From positions 62,001 to 126,000 of the forward strand of contig JAIBEK010000018.1 of the NCBI GenBank assembly GCA_019459145.1: a stretch of DNA of 64,000 nt. The letters are read 5' to 3'. Position 1 is the first letter of the stretch, and each line of letters begins with the position of its first letter. The notes under the pieces are model-generated. The model was not told the DNA's origin. It saw only the letters and a list, made by a program, of their open reading frames with translations, and did not search any database. This DNA is from Arenimonas sp. (lineage in GTDB: Bacteria; Pseudomonadota; Alphaproteobacteria; Rhizobiales; Rhizobiaceae). A program made the translations under genes and the position numbers. This document shows positions 12,254 through 19,613 of this stretch, piece after piece.

Positions 12254-12424
12254 TTACGGGGCAATCACCGAGCGGGCGACTATCACCCGCATGATCTCGT
12301 TGGTGCATTCGAGGATCTGTGGGCGCGCAGGTCCCGGACGATCTTGTCGATGGCGCATTCGGCGAGATAGCCATAGCCGCCGTGCAACTGCAAGGCGCGG
12401 TTGGCGACGGCCATCCTTCATAAG
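12254..12424 (-). pseudogene. Remnant of an acyl-CoA (isobutyryl-CoA type) dehydrogenase C-terminus
   Basis: Two overlapping frames together read as the last 50-odd residues of an acyl-CoA dehydrogenase: MAVANRALQLHGGYGYLAEC and AIDKIVRDLRAH in one frame (from 12414), then QILECTNEIMRVIVARSVIAP in the next, ending at TAA (12254). The join near 12319 needs one extra C (CAC-CAG), so a single-base deletion is likely. In frame above MAVANR there is a TGA, and the rest of the gene (about 320 residues) is absent. It sits 24 bp upstream of the hydrolase, where valine-pathway acyl-CoA dehydrogenases are often found. Confidence 0.85.
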
Positions 12425-12463
12425 GTGCTCGCAACCGCCGCCGTGGGGCACAAGGTCCGATCC

Positions 12464-13420
12464 TCAGCCCACAACATTTCTTGGCGTGCCGGCGACGAAG
12501 AGTTCGATGTTCTCGATCAGCTGGTCGGCAAGCCCCTGAACGGCCTCGCGGCTGGCCCAGGCGACGTGCGGGGTGAGAATGACGTTGGGGCGGGCGGCGA
12601 TGCGCATCATCGGGCTGTCAGCGGCCGGCGGTTCGCCGTCGGTGACATCGAAGCCGGCGGCGGCGATCCGGCCTTCTTCCAGCGCCTGTTCAAGGGCCTG
12701 TTCGTCGACCAGTCCACCACGGCCAGTGTTGATGAGGATCGGCTTTCTCTCCATCAGGGCGAATTCACGGGTGCTTATGATTCCGCGCGTTTCGGCATTG
12801 AGCGGGCAGTGCAGGGTGATGACGTCGGCGCGGCGCATCACCGCGTCAAACGGTGTCTGGCCGGGTTTCACGTCATCCGTTCCCTTGCGACCGGCGATCA
12901 GCACCGTCATGCCGAAGGCTTCGGCGATGCGGCCCACGGCCTTGCCGAGCGTGCCGTGGCCGATGATGGCGAGGGTGGAGCCGCCGAGGTCGGCGATCGG
13001 GTGGTCGAAGAAGCAGAATTGCGCCGCCTCCTGCCAGCGCCCTTCGAGCACGGATTGGCGATAGGGAATGATCGAGCGGCGCAGGGCCAGCATCAGGGCG
13101 AAGGTGTGTTCCGGCACGGTGTGTTTTGCATAGTCGCGAATATTGCAGACCGTGATGCCCTGTTCTTTCGCGGCGGCGAGATCGACGATGTCGGTGCCGG
13201 TGGCGGCGACCGCGATCATTTTCAGGCGCGGGGCGTGGATCAGGCTTTCGCGCCGCAGCGGCACCTTGTTGGAGATGACGATGTCGGCCTTGGCGATCCG
13301 TTCGCTAACCTCTTCAGCGGCTGTTCGATCATGAACGACCAGTTCATGCGGGAAGCCGGGTGCGCGCAGCAGGGTTTCAGGCGAAAGCGTATCGCGGTCG
13401 AGAAAGACGATCGTCAGCAT
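12464..13420 (-). CDS. D-2-hydroxyacid dehydrogenase (glycerate dehydrogenase/hydroxypyruvate reductase-like)
   Basis: NAD(P)-dependent D-isomer-specific 2-hydroxyacid dehydrogenase, 318 residues. The Rossmann motif IIGHGTLGKAVG lies near residue 155. The catalytic arginine is in INTGRGGLVDE, the glutamate in FDVTDGEPPAADSP, and the histidine in LTPHVAWASREA. The fold and length fit glycerate dehydrogenase or hydroxypyruvate reductase; the exact substrate is not certain. It is followed on the minus strand by the dehydrogenase remnant, so a deletion may have joined it to the valine genes. The ribosome site is weak. Confidence 0.85.
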   Translation of the reverse strand: MLTIVFLDRDTLSPETLLRAPGFPHELVVHDRTAAEEVSERIAKADIVISNKVPLRRESLIHAPRLKMIAVAATGTDIVDLAAAKEQGITVCNIRDYAKHTVPEHTFALMLALRRSIIPYRQSVLEGRWQEAAQFCFFDHPIADLGGSTLAIIGHGTLGKAVGRIAEAFGMTVLIAGRKGTDDVKPGQTPFDAVMRRADVITLHCPLNAETRGIISTREFALMERKPILINTGRGGLVDEQALEQALEEGRIAAAGFDVTDGEPPAADSPMMRIAARPNVILTPHVAWASREAVQGLADQLIENIELFVAGTPRNVVG

Positions 13421-13560
13421 GGCTCTTTTAGCACTCCTTGCTCAGTCGGCCGCATTAGAAAGAGGGTTCATTGCCATGGCAAGGACGGTTCGGCGGCGAA
13501 GAGTACGGTCCAAGACGGATGCGGTAAGAGCGGCAGGTCGAAAAAAAGCGCACGCGAAAA

Positions 13561-13584
13561 AGCCCGGGACGGTGGTCCCGGGCT
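13561..13584 (-). terminator. Rho-independent terminator after csbD-like gene
   Basis: Perfect 10-bp stem AGCCCGGGAC/GTCCCGGGCT with loop 13571-13574. On the minus strand it is followed by TTTT, and it lies 20 bp downstream of the CsbD stop. Confidence 0.85.
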
Positions 13585-13603
13585 TGTTGGTCCGTGCAAT
13601 GGT

Positions 13604-13801
13604 TTAGTGGCGGCCGAGCCAGGTGTCGATCTCGCGTTCGGCTTCTTCCTCGGTCTTGCCGTAGGTTTCCTGGATCTTGCCGGCGAGTTGCTTGCGGTTG
13701 CCGGCGATCACGTCCATGTCGTCGCCGGTGATCTTGCCCCACTGTTCCTGGGCCTTGCCCTTGAACTGCTCCCAATTGCCTTCAATCTGGTTCCAATTCA
13801 T
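13604..13801 (-). CDS. CsbD family stress protein
   Basis: A 65-residue hydrophilic CsbD-family protein (MNWNQIEGNWEQFKGKAQEQW, then GKITGDDMDVIAGNRKQLAG, ending DTWLGRH). Family members are abundant general-stress proteins (sigma B-controlled in Bacillus, EcfG-controlled in many alphaproteobacteria) of unclear biochemical role. AAGGAGATCGAC precedes the ATG. An EcfG-type promoter lies 53 bp upstream, and a strong terminator follows, so it is monocistronic. Confidence 0.92.
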   Translation of the reverse strand: MNWNQIEGNWEQFKGKAQEQWGKITGDDMDVIAGNRKQLAGKIQETYGKTEEEAEREIDTWLGRH

Positions 13802-13853
13802 GTCGATCTCCTTCTCGGTTGGTTACGGTAGAGGTCGTTGTCCTCGGCTCAAC

Positions 13854-13878
13854 AACGCGAAGGATGGGGATAGGTTCC
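13854..13878 (-). promoter_or_regulatory. EcfG-type promoter for the CsbD gene
   Basis: On the minus strand GGAAC (13878-13874), 16-nt spacer, CGTT (13857-13854). This is an exact fit to the alphaproteobacterial general-stress sigma consensus, about 50 bp from the start codon. Confidence 0.8.
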
Positions 13879-14026
13879 TGCCGTAACGTCGAAAGATTTC
13901 GCCGCCACCTTAGTTGATGGTTACGCGGACCATCGCCGAACGGAGAGGGGCAGGAGCCCGTTCTCGCGGCCCGTGATATGGTCGCGGATGCTTGCGCACT
14001 ATCGGGGGAAGGCCTACAAAAATTGA

Positions 14027-14051
14027 GGAACCGATCGGCGGTTGAGGCGTT
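14027..14051 (+). promoter_or_regulatory. EcfG-type promoter for the DUF883/holin-like pair
   Basis: GGAAC at 14027-14031, 16-nt spacer, CGTT at 14048-14051. It lies 50 bp upstream of the DUF883 start at 14102. Confidence 0.8.
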
Positions 14052-14101
14052 TTCAGCACGAAGCAGATCAGCAGTGCAAAAAAATAACAAGGAGATTTCT
14101 G

Positions 14102-14470
14102 ATGGCGACTGTAAACATGGCGGACAAGGCGAAGGCCAAGGCGGACAATCTGATCGACGAAGCGGAGATCGCCACCAGCGCGAGCGCCGGCGACGTCCAG
14201 GCGGAACTCGAGAACCTGCGCCGCGACATTGCCGCGCTCACGCAGACGGTCGCCTCCTTCGGCACCGGCAAGCTGAAGGAAGCCAGTGTCCGCGCCAGCC
14301 AGCTCGGCACCGAGGCCGCCGACGTCTCGGCCCAGTATGTCGAGAGCGCGCGCAACAGCCTGCGCTCGGCCGAACAGGATCTCGAAGCGCAGATCCGGGC
14401 CAAGCCGCTTCAGGCGGTGGCGATCGCAGCGGGCGTCGGCTTTATCGCCGCTCTCCTGAGCCGGCGCTGA
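14102..14470 (+). CDS. DUF883 (ElaB/YqjD-like) membrane-anchored protein
   Basis: A 122-residue protein with a long amphipathic helical body and a C-terminal hydrophobic anchor (AVAIAAGVGFIAALLSRR), as in the ElaB/YqjD/DUF883 family. E. coli members are stress-induced, inner-membrane-anchored and can bind ribosomes. AAGGAGATTTCTG precedes the ATG. It is followed 3 nt later by a holin-like membrane protein, as with yqjD-yqjE in enterics. The exact EcfG-type promoter upstream places the pair in the general stress regulon. Confidence 0.88.
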   Translation: MATVNMADKAKAKADNLIDEAEIATSASAGDVQAELENLRRDIAALTQTVASFGTGKLKEASVRASQLGTEAADVSAQYVESARNSLRSAEQDLEAQIRAKPLQAVAIAAGVGFIAALLSRR

Positions 14471-14473
14471 TCG

Positions 14474-14920
14474 ATGCAGGGATTGCTCCAGCAGATTGTC
14501 GCCCTCGCATTGGGTAATGTCTCGACGACGGTGGTCGAGGTCAAGCGCACGGCGATCGGCGGTGTCATCGCCGGCGTCTTCTTCCTGACCGCGTACGGGG
14601 CCCTGGTCATGGCGCTGGCTTTCTACGTTGCCGCCGAGGCTGGGCCGGTTGCCGCAAGCCTGGTGGTTGCGGGAGCGGCCATCGCTGCGGCGCTTGTCGT
14701 TTTGGCGGTGGTTGCGGTGCTCAACCGCCAGACGGAACGCCGCATGCTGGAACGGCAGGCTGCGTTGGCGGCCCGCGGTCCGGATCCGCTGACCGGTCGT
14801 TTGATCGCCGAGCTGCCCGTCATGATGCGCGACAGCCCCATCGTGACGACGATCATGGTCGGCAGTCTGGTCTATGTTTTGGCGCGCAGCCGCGGGTTCG
14901 GCCGAGGGCCCCGCGGTTAA
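14474..14920 (+). CDS. Holin-like (Phage_holin_3_6/YqjE-type) membrane protein
   Basis: A 148-residue protein with two strong membrane helices (about residues 27-52 and 58-84) forming a hairpin, and a weaker hydrophobic stretch near the C-terminus (IVTTIMVGSLVYVLA). It matches the putative Actinobacterial Holin-X/YqjE family that often pairs with DUF883 proteins. Despite the family name there is no phage context: it is the second gene of a stress-type pair, 3 nt after the DUF883 stop, and probably shares its EcfG promoter. Function unknown. Confidence 0.8.
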   Translation: MQGLLQQIVALALGNVSTTVVEVKRTAIGGVIAGVFFLTAYGALVMALAFYVAAEAGPVAASLVVAGAAIAAALVVLAVVAVLNRQTERRMLERQAALAARGPDPLTGRLIAELPVMMRDSPIVTTIMVGSLVYVLARSRGFGRGPRG

Positions 14921-15016
14921 TACCCAACTTTTCGGTTTGGGGAGACCTGATCTCCCCTCAACTCGGCAGCGGGCCGGGGCGCAGGCGGAAGGACGGAACC
15001 ATGGTGCGGACCGGGT

Positions 15017-15211
15017 TCAATCCTTTTCGCCGCGCTCCGCTTTGTCGAGCCGCTCGAGAAGGTCGAGGAATGCCGGGGGCGTGCCCTCTTCGACGATGCT
15101 GTCGTAATAGCCGCGCAGCTTTCCGGCGATCATGGCGTTGGCGTCCTTCTTGTTCGACGCGGCGGGCGCAGGCCCCTTGCCTTGATCGGCTTGCTTGTCC
15201 GGCATTTTCAT
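15017..15211 (-). CDS. nepR: NepR family anti-sigma factor (copy 1, divergent from phyR)
   Basis: A 64-residue NepR-type anti-sigma factor. The conserved core of two short helices (IAGKLRGYYDSIVEEGTPPAFLDLLERLDKAE) binds EcfG sigma; phosphorylated PhyR takes NepR away through its sigma-like domain. An ATG at 15211 with AGGGGA just upstream is preferred over a preceding TTG. Placement divergent from phyR is the classic arrangement. A second NepR lies directly before ecfG (19614-19817), so the circuit has two anti-sigma candidates. Confidence 0.88.
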   Translation of the reverse strand: MKMPDKQADQGKGPAPAASNKKDANAMIAGKLRGYYDSIVEEGTPPAFLDLLERLDKAERGEKD

Positions 15212-15265
15212 CAATCCCCTTTGACCCCTAGGCGTGCGCGAAATTAATCTATTAAGTGGGGTAAA

Positions 15266-15301
15266 CGAAAAAAAGTTCCTTACCGGCGGAACTTTTTTTC
15301 G
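15266..15301. repeat. Perfect 14-bp inverted repeat in the nepR-phyR promoter
   Basis: CGAAAAAAAGTTCC (15266-15279) and GGAACTTTTTTTCG (15288-15301) are exact inverse complements with an 8-nt loop. Each arm carries a GGAAC -35 element reading outward. The plus-strand copy has a full -10 (CGTT at 15309) for phyR. The minus-strand copy toward nepR has no CGTT at the right spacing. The T-tracts also make it look like a bidirectional terminator hairpin. Confidence 0.85.
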
Positions 15302-15312
15302 AAATGCGCGTT
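15288..15312 (+). promoter_or_regulatory. EcfG-type promoter for phyR
   Basis: GGAAC (15288-15292), 16-nt spacer, CGTT (15309-15312), 46 bp before the phyR start. It gives positive feedback on the stress switch. Confidence 0.82.
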
Positions 15313-15357
15313 TTCAGCGCAGTCCGCACCCATATTATATCCAATTGGAGAAACCGC

Positions 15358-16152
15358 ATGTCTCTTACTGCCCGCGTTGCCGCTCATCTGCCCTACCTTC
15401 GGCGATACGCTCGAGCCGTCACCGGCTCCCAGACGTCCGGAGACGCCTATGTCGCGGCGACGCTTGAGGCGCTGATCGCCGACCTTTCGATCTTCCCAAA
15501 GGGCGCCAATGATCGCGTGTCTCTCTACAAGCTTTTCGTCACCCTGTTTGATTCCACGCATGTGGAAATCCCGGAAATCTCCACGCCGTTCGCCTGGGAA
15601 AAGCGCGCCGCCGCCAATCTCGCCAGTGTGCCGACGCGCGCGCGCCATGCCTTCCTGCTGATCACGGTCGAGGGTTTTTCGCCGAGCGAAGCGGCCGAGG
15701 TGCTCAGCGTGTCGGAATCGGAGTTCAACGGCTTGTTCAACGAAGCATCCGCCGAGATCTCGCGCCAGGTGGCGACCGATATCATGATCATCGAGGACGA
15801 GCCGCTGATCGCGCTCGACATCGAGCAGATGGTCGAGGATCTCGGCCACCGTGTCACCGGCATTGCCCGCACCCATGCGGAGGCGATCGAGCTCTACAAG
15901 CGCACGAGCCCGAAGATGGTGCTTGCCGACATCCAACTGGCCGACGGAAGCTCGGGCATCGATGCGGTCAATGACATCCTCAAGGTCGACACCGTGCCGG
16001 TAATCTTCATCACCGCCTTCCCCGAGAGGTTGCTGACCGGCGAACGGCCGGAGCCCGCCTTCCTCGTCACCAAGCCCTTCAATCCCGATATGGTGAAGGC
16101 CTTGATCAGCCAGGCGCTGTTCTTCAACGAGCGGGTCGCCGAAAGCGCCTGA
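15358..16152 (+). CDS. phyR: PhyR general stress response regulator (sigma-like + receiver)
   Basis: Anti-anti-sigma factor of the alphaproteobacterial general stress response, 264 residues. Residues 1-135 are the EcfG-like (sigma2/sigma4-mimic) output domain. Residues 140-260 are a receiver with acidic E146/D147, phospho-acceptor D191 (LADIQLADG), T219 in FITAF and K239 in VTKPF. On phosphorylation the sigma-like part binds NepR and releases EcfG. The ATG at 15358 has TTGGAG upstream. An earlier in-frame ATG (15304) lies inside the promoter and is rejected. It is divergent from nepR and 100 bp upstream of a matching histidine kinase. Confidence 0.96.
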   Translation: MSLTARVAAHLPYLRRYARAVTGSQTSGDAYVAATLEALIADLSIFPKGANDRVSLYKLFVTLFDSTHVEIPEISTPFAWEKRAAANLASVPTRARHAFLLITVEGFSPSEAAEVLSVSESEFNGLFNEASAEISRQVATDIMIIEDEPLIALDIEQMVEDLGHRVTGIARTHAEAIELYKRTSPKMVLADIQLADGSSGIDAVNDILKVDTVPVIFITAFPERLLTGERPEPAFLVTKPFNPDMVKALISQALFFNERVAESA

Positions 16153-16252
16153 CGGAAGGGGGCGAGGCGGCCTTAAAACGCTCCGCGCGGACGGGGTAAG
16201 GGAGCCCCGGTGAGGCTGAGAGCGGTTTGCCGAACAGCGGCGGAGTAAAAAC

Positions 16253-17251
16253 TTGGTACATCGATTGACATGGTTCGAACCTGAGCGCGGCGACGACAAG
16301 TTGCGCGAGTTCCTTATCACCGCGCTGATCGACATGAGTGCCAGCCTGAGCCTGCAGGACAGGCAGGGCCGGTATATCTGCATCACCACGCTGCCCGCAC
16401 GCTGGTCGCTGAAGCCGGGGGTAACGCCCAGCGATCAGGCGATCTTCGGCGCGGATATCGGCGGCCGCCTGCAGGAAATGAAAGCCGGGCTGACAAAGCC
16501 CGGCGATCACGCCGAACTCGAGATCGAGGCAGGGGACGACACTTTCTTCGAGTTCCGCTGTCGCATGATCGCGATGGGCGATAGCGAGATCAGCCTGATG
16601 ACCATTGTCATCGACCGCACCGAGGACCGGCGGCGCGAACGGCTGTTGAGGGCGCTGTTGCGCGAGGTCAGCCATCGCTCGAAGAACCTGCTGGCGATTA
16701 TCCAGAGCATTGCATCGCAGACGGCCCGCTATTCCGGCACGCTCGAGACCTTCCTCACGAAGTTCCGCGGCCGGCTGCACGCCTTGTCGCAATCGCAGGA
16801 CCTGATCACCGATTCCAGCTGGCGCGGGGCCTATTTCCGCGACCTGCTCAAGCAGCAGGTCGATCGTTATGTCCAGGAGAACGCCGATCTGGTGAAAGTC
16901 TCGGGCGAGGACGTGCTGCTCACTCCGAACGCCTCGCTGCATATCGGGCTGGCACTTCACGAACTGGTGGTCAATGCAGTCAGCCATGGCGATTTCCTGT
17001 CGCGCCGCCGTCCGATCGAGGTCAGTTGCGAGCGGATCGAAACCGATGCCGGCCCGCAGATTCGCGTATTGTGGCTGGAACCCGTGGGTAGCCTCGACAC
17101 CGAGGCGCTGAAATCGGCAAGGACGGCCCGGTTCGGCAGCACCGTTCTGGAAAGGGTCGTTCCGTCCTCGGTCAACGGACGGGCCAGGCACAGTCTTGAA
17201 AAGGACCAGGTTCGTTACGAGCTGACTTTTCCGCAGGAAAACTACGAATAG
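16253..17251 (+). CDS. HWE/HisKA_2 sensor histidine kinase (PhyK-like)
   Basis: A 332-residue soluble kinase with no membrane segment. The N-terminal part is PAS-like (about 20-122, ending VIDRTEDRR). The phosphorylated histidine H141 lies in a HisKA_2/HWE box (LLREVSHRSKNLLAIIQSIA), and the ATP-binding domain shows LALHELVVNAVSHGDF. Such kinases phosphorylate PhyR. The start is TTG at 16253, with GGAG 8 nt upstream; no suitable ATG or GTG is closer to the family N-terminus. Co-direction with phyR suggests it is the cognate kinase. The sensed signal is unknown. Confidence 0.85.
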   Translation: MVHRLTWFEPERGDDKLREFLITALIDMSASLSLQDRQGRYICITTLPARWSLKPGVTPSDQAIFGADIGGRLQEMKAGLTKPGDHAELEIEAGDDTFFEFRCRMIAMGDSEISLMTIVIDRTEDRRRERLLRALLREVSHRSKNLLAIIQSIASQTARYSGTLETFLTKFRGRLHALSQSQDLITDSSWRGAYFRDLLKQQVDRYVQENADLVKVSGEDVLLTPNASLHIGLALHELVVNAVSHGDFLSRRRPIEVSCERIETDAGPQIRVLWLEPVGSLDTEALKSARTARFGSTVLERVVPSSVNGRARHSLEKDQVRYELTFPQENYE

Positions 17252-17372
17252 GCGAACTGCGTCGGAACGATTCATCCCACGAGCGATTGTATGCCCGCCC
17301 GGTGAACCCATGCTTCGTGCCGCGCGAAGCCGGCCCGAGTTCGGCTCTTCGTCTCATTTACGGGAATCTCGA

Positions 17373-18431
17373 ATGCGTATTTTTCACTGCTCCAACTGCG
17401 CCAATGTCGTGCACTTCGACAATGACGGATGCGTCAGCTGCGGTCTGCGGCTCGGCTATCGCCCCAGCCGGTTCGACATGATCGCCGTTCAACAGGATGG
17501 CGATGGCTTCTTCGAACCGGCCGAGCGTCAGACGCCGCTCATGCCCTGCGCCAATGCCGGGATCGGGGCCTGCAACTGGCTGGTCGAGGACGAGCACGGG
17601 TCCGGCTTCTGCGTGGCCTGCCGTCACAATCTGACCATTCCGGACCTGTCGACCCTGGACAATAGCGAGAACTGGCAGAGGATCGAGCGGGCCAAACGCT
17701 ACCTGATCTATTCGCTCATGCGCTTCGGATTACCCCTGGTCAGCCGCACGGAGGACCCGCAGAACGGCCTGGGCTTCGAGTTTCTCGCCGACGACAGCAG
17801 CACCGGCTCGCCGGTCCTGACCGGGCATGCCAATGGCCTGATCACCCTCAATGTCGCCGAAGCGTCGGATGCGGAGCGGGAGGCGCGGCGCGTTTCGCTG
17901 GGCGAGCCGTTCCGCACGCTGGTCGGCCACTTCCGCCACGAGGTCGGTCATTACTATTGGGACCGGCTGGTGCGCGACCGGGACAACCAGGAGGCGTTCC
18001 GCGCCGTGTTCGGCGATGAAAGCCAGGACTATGGCGCGGCGCTCCAGCGTCACTATGCGCAGGGTCCGGCGCCGGGTTGGGAACAGTCCTATGTCAGCGC
18101 CTATGCGGCCAGCCACCCCTGGGAAGACTTTGCCGAGACGTGGGCGCACTATTTCCACATCGTCGATGCGCTGGATACCGCGGATGCCTTCGGGCTTCGG
18201 ACGCGTCCGGAGACCGATGCGCCGGAGTTGGCGCTGACGACGACGTTCGACAGCTATCGGGCGGTCGACGCCGGTGTGCTGATCGATGCCTGGGTTCCGC
18301 TTACCATCGCCATCAACAGCATCAATCGCAGCATGGGCCAGCGCGACCTCTACCCGTTCGTGCTGTCGGCGCCGGTGATAGGCAAGCTGCAATACATCCA
18401 CGAGCTCATTCACGCAGCGCCTGCGGCCTGA
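17373..18431 (+). CDS. Putative zinc-binding metallopeptidase with N-terminal zinc ribbon
   Basis: A 352-residue protein. An N-terminal four-cysteine ribbon (C6, C9, C20, C23) and a further cysteine cluster (C59, C67, C80, C83) precede a zincin domain with the HExxH motif H189-E190-V-G-H193 (HFRHEVGHYYWDRLV) and a downstream EDFAETWAHYFHIVD that can supply the third ligand. It matches the family of putative zinc-binding metallopeptidases (DUF2248-like) found in proteobacteria; substrates are unknown. No signal peptide was seen, so it is probably cytoplasmic. The ATG at 17373 begins the ribbon. A weak EcfG-like site lies upstream (GGAAC at 17264, N16, GATT). Confidence 0.8.
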   Translation: MRIFHCSNCANVVHFDNDGCVSCGLRLGYRPSRFDMIAVQQDGDGFFEPAERQTPLMPCANAGIGACNWLVEDEHGSGFCVACRHNLTIPDLSTLDNSENWQRIERAKRYLIYSLMRFGLPLVSRTEDPQNGLGFEFLADDSSTGSPVLTGHANGLITLNVAEASDAEREARRVSLGEPFRTLVGHFRHEVGHYYWDRLVRDRDNQEAFRAVFGDESQDYGAALQRHYAQGPAPGWEQSYVSAYAASHPWEDFAETWAHYFHIVDALDTADAFGLRTRPETDAPELALTTTFDSYRAVDAGVLIDAWVPLTIAINSINRSMGQRDLYPFVLSAPVIGKLQYIHELIHAAPAA

Positions 18432-18470
18432 CAGGCCGGAGCGGCAGGAGCAGGCTGCAAGGCCGCGCGG

Positions 18471-18495
18471 GGAACCATTCACCCCTCCCGACGTT
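18471..18495 (+). promoter_or_regulatory. EcfG-type promoter for the small envelope-protein pair
   Basis: GGAAC (18471-18475), 16-nt spacer, CGTT (18492-18495), 25 bp before the ATG at 18521. An exact consensus match. Confidence 0.8.
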
Positions 18496-18520
18496 AACCT
18501 TTCAACCAAGGAGAACGTCG

Positions 18521-18868
18521 ATGAATACGCTTGCTGCCCTCATGGTCCTGGTGGCGTGCCATCCCGAGCAGACCACCTGCCTCGAAGAGCCCGTAGCCGT
18601 CATCTCCTACGATACGAGCGCCGATTGCCGCGCCGCACTTCCGCGCGAGATGGACAGGGCGCGCAAGCTGGCCGGCCTGATCTATGGCAATTGCGTTCCG
18701 GTCAATGCCGAATTGCTGGCAGGCCGGCAGATCCGCCAGACGATTGATCCGGTCAAGCTCTCCGCGCTTGACGGCCGCACCAGTGAAACCGTGGCAGCCA
18801 AGGCGTTTTCCGCCGAAACGGCGCACGTCAGCCAGTCGCCGTTCGACCTTTACGATGGGAAGAAGTAA
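18521..18868 (+). CDS. Small cysteine-containing protein, probably exported
   Basis: A 115-residue protein of unknown function. The N-terminus is short and hydrophobic (MNTLAALMVLVACHP), compatible with a signal or lipoprotein-like leader though the lipobox is poor. It is followed by cysteines at CLEE, DCRAAL and GNCVP that could pair in the periplasm. AAGGAGAACGTCG precedes the ATG. It has an exact EcfG-type promoter and directly abuts a 61-residue membrane protein. It is recognised only as a stress-island small protein. Confidence 0.75.
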   Translation: MNTLAALMVLVACHPEQTTCLEEPVAVISYDTSADCRAALPREMDRARKLAGLIYGNCVPVNAELLAGRQIRQTIDPVKLSALDGRTSETVAAKAFSAETAHVSQSPFDLYDGKK

Positions 18869-19054
18869 ATGCCGGAAAGCCTCAGCGACAAGGATCGGCG
18901 GATCGACCGCCGGACGCGGGACATGGCCCAGGAGGCCAAGCTCGACAGCGATCTTGGAAGCATGGTCCCGCCACGATGGCGCGGTTCCACGGTGATCGTG
19001 GTGCTTCTGACCGTCATGACCCTGGTCGTCATGCTCGCATCGATCTTCTTCTGA
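18869..19054 (+). CDS. Small single-pass membrane protein
   Basis: A 61-residue protein with a charged N-terminal half (SDKDRRIDRRTRDMAQEAK) and one C-terminal membrane helix (TVIVVLLTVMTLVVMLASIFF). The ATG follows the upstream stop codon without a gap, and GGGAAG in the upstream gene serves as the ribosome site, so it is co-translated. A strong terminator follows at 19106. Function unknown. Confidence 0.75.
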   Translation: MPESLSDKDRRIDRRTRDMAQEAKLDSDLGSMVPPRWRGSTVIVVLLTVMTLVVMLASIFF

Positions 19055-19105
19055 CGATAAACATCTGTCGATTACGACTTGTCACCACATCGACGACTTT
19101 CATTC

Positions 19106-19130
19106 TCCGCCGCATCGGCGGATTTTTTTT
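19106..19130 (+). terminator. Rho-independent terminator after the small membrane protein
   Basis: Stem TCCGCCG/CGGCGGA with a CAT loop, followed by eight T residues (19123-19130). Confidence 0.9.
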
Positions 19131-19170
19131 GGGCAAGTGAGAGTCTTGCCGATGGTCGTCGGACAAACGG

Positions 19171-19197
19171 AAAAGAGCCGGGGGATGCCGGCTCTTT
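19171..19197 (-). terminator. Terminator after the first DUF1328 gene
   Basis: Perfect 10-bp stem AAAGAGCCGG/CCGGCTCTTT with a 6-nt loop and a short T run on the minus strand, 46 bp downstream of the stop at 19243. Confidence 0.75.
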
Positions 19198-19242
19198 CCC
19201 AGGGGTTGGGGATGTTCGATGGTTCCCGAAACGGGTCTCTGT

Positions 19243-19410
19243 TCAGGCGCGGCGGCGGAAGAACTGCGAGACGAGCGAGATGAGGAACAGAACGATAAAG
19301 ACCAGGAACAGGATCTTGGCGATACCGGCGGATGCGCCGGCGATGCCGCCGAAGCCGAGGACACCGGCAATCAGCGCGACGACGAGGAAGACGAGAGCAT
19401 AGTACAGCAT
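19243..19410 (-). CDS. DUF1328 small membrane protein (copy 1)
   Basis: A 55-residue protein with two hydrophobic helices separated by the family signature [18 protein letters not shown], ending FFRRRA. DUF1328 (YtjA-like) proteins are tiny stress-linked inner-membrane proteins of unknown role. AGGAGAACCGCC precedes the ATG. An exact EcfG-type promoter lies upstream and a terminator downstream. A second, diverged copy lies at 21731-21895. Confidence 0.9.
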   Translation of the reverse strand: MLYYALVFLVVALIAGVLGFGGIAGASAGIAKILFLVFIVLFLISLVSQFFRRRA

Positions 19411-19439
19411 GGCGGTTCTCCTATTTTCGATGGCAGAAG

Positions 19440-19464
19440 AACGGCGCTCCGGTCAAATTGTTCC
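19440..19464 (-). promoter_or_regulatory. EcfG-type promoter for DUF1328 copy 1
   Basis: On the minus strand GGAAC (19464-19460), 16-nt spacer, CGTT (19443-19440), 30 bp before the start codon. Confidence 0.8.
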
Positions 19465-19551
19465 GTGACGATAAATCTCCTTGTCTCGATCGGTCGTCAG
19501 AAGCCGAATTGTCGGGGCAAGGCGGGTCGCGAAAAATGGAATGGCGATCAC

Positions 19552-19576
19552 GGAACCTTCTGGCTTTCCAATCGTT
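19552..19576 (+). promoter_or_regulatory. EcfG-type promoter for nepR2-ecfG
   Basis: GGAAC (19552-19556), 16-nt spacer, CGTT (19573-19576), 38 bp before the nepR2 start. It implies sigma autoregulation. Confidence 0.82.
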
Positions 19577-19613
19577 TTGTCGCCACGATAGTCATAACCC
19601 CCGTTGGATAAGC

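Noticed and set aside
13419..13607. 62-codon plus-strand frame before csbD
   Set aside because: Arginine-rich, covers the csbD terminator hairpin, no ribosome site and no family match.
14474..14920. Prophage holin
   Set aside because: No phage genes around; the partner is a DUF883 protein with a stress promoter, so the holin-like name is only a family label.
15255..15279. EcfG promoter toward nepR copy 1
   Set aside because: GGAAC is present on the minus strand but no CGTT lies at 16-17 nt; only the palindrome arm was noted.
17264..17288. Seventh exact-type EcfG promoter for the metallopeptidase
   Set aside because: GGAAC is followed at N16 by GATT, lacking the GTT core, so it was not listed as a promoter.
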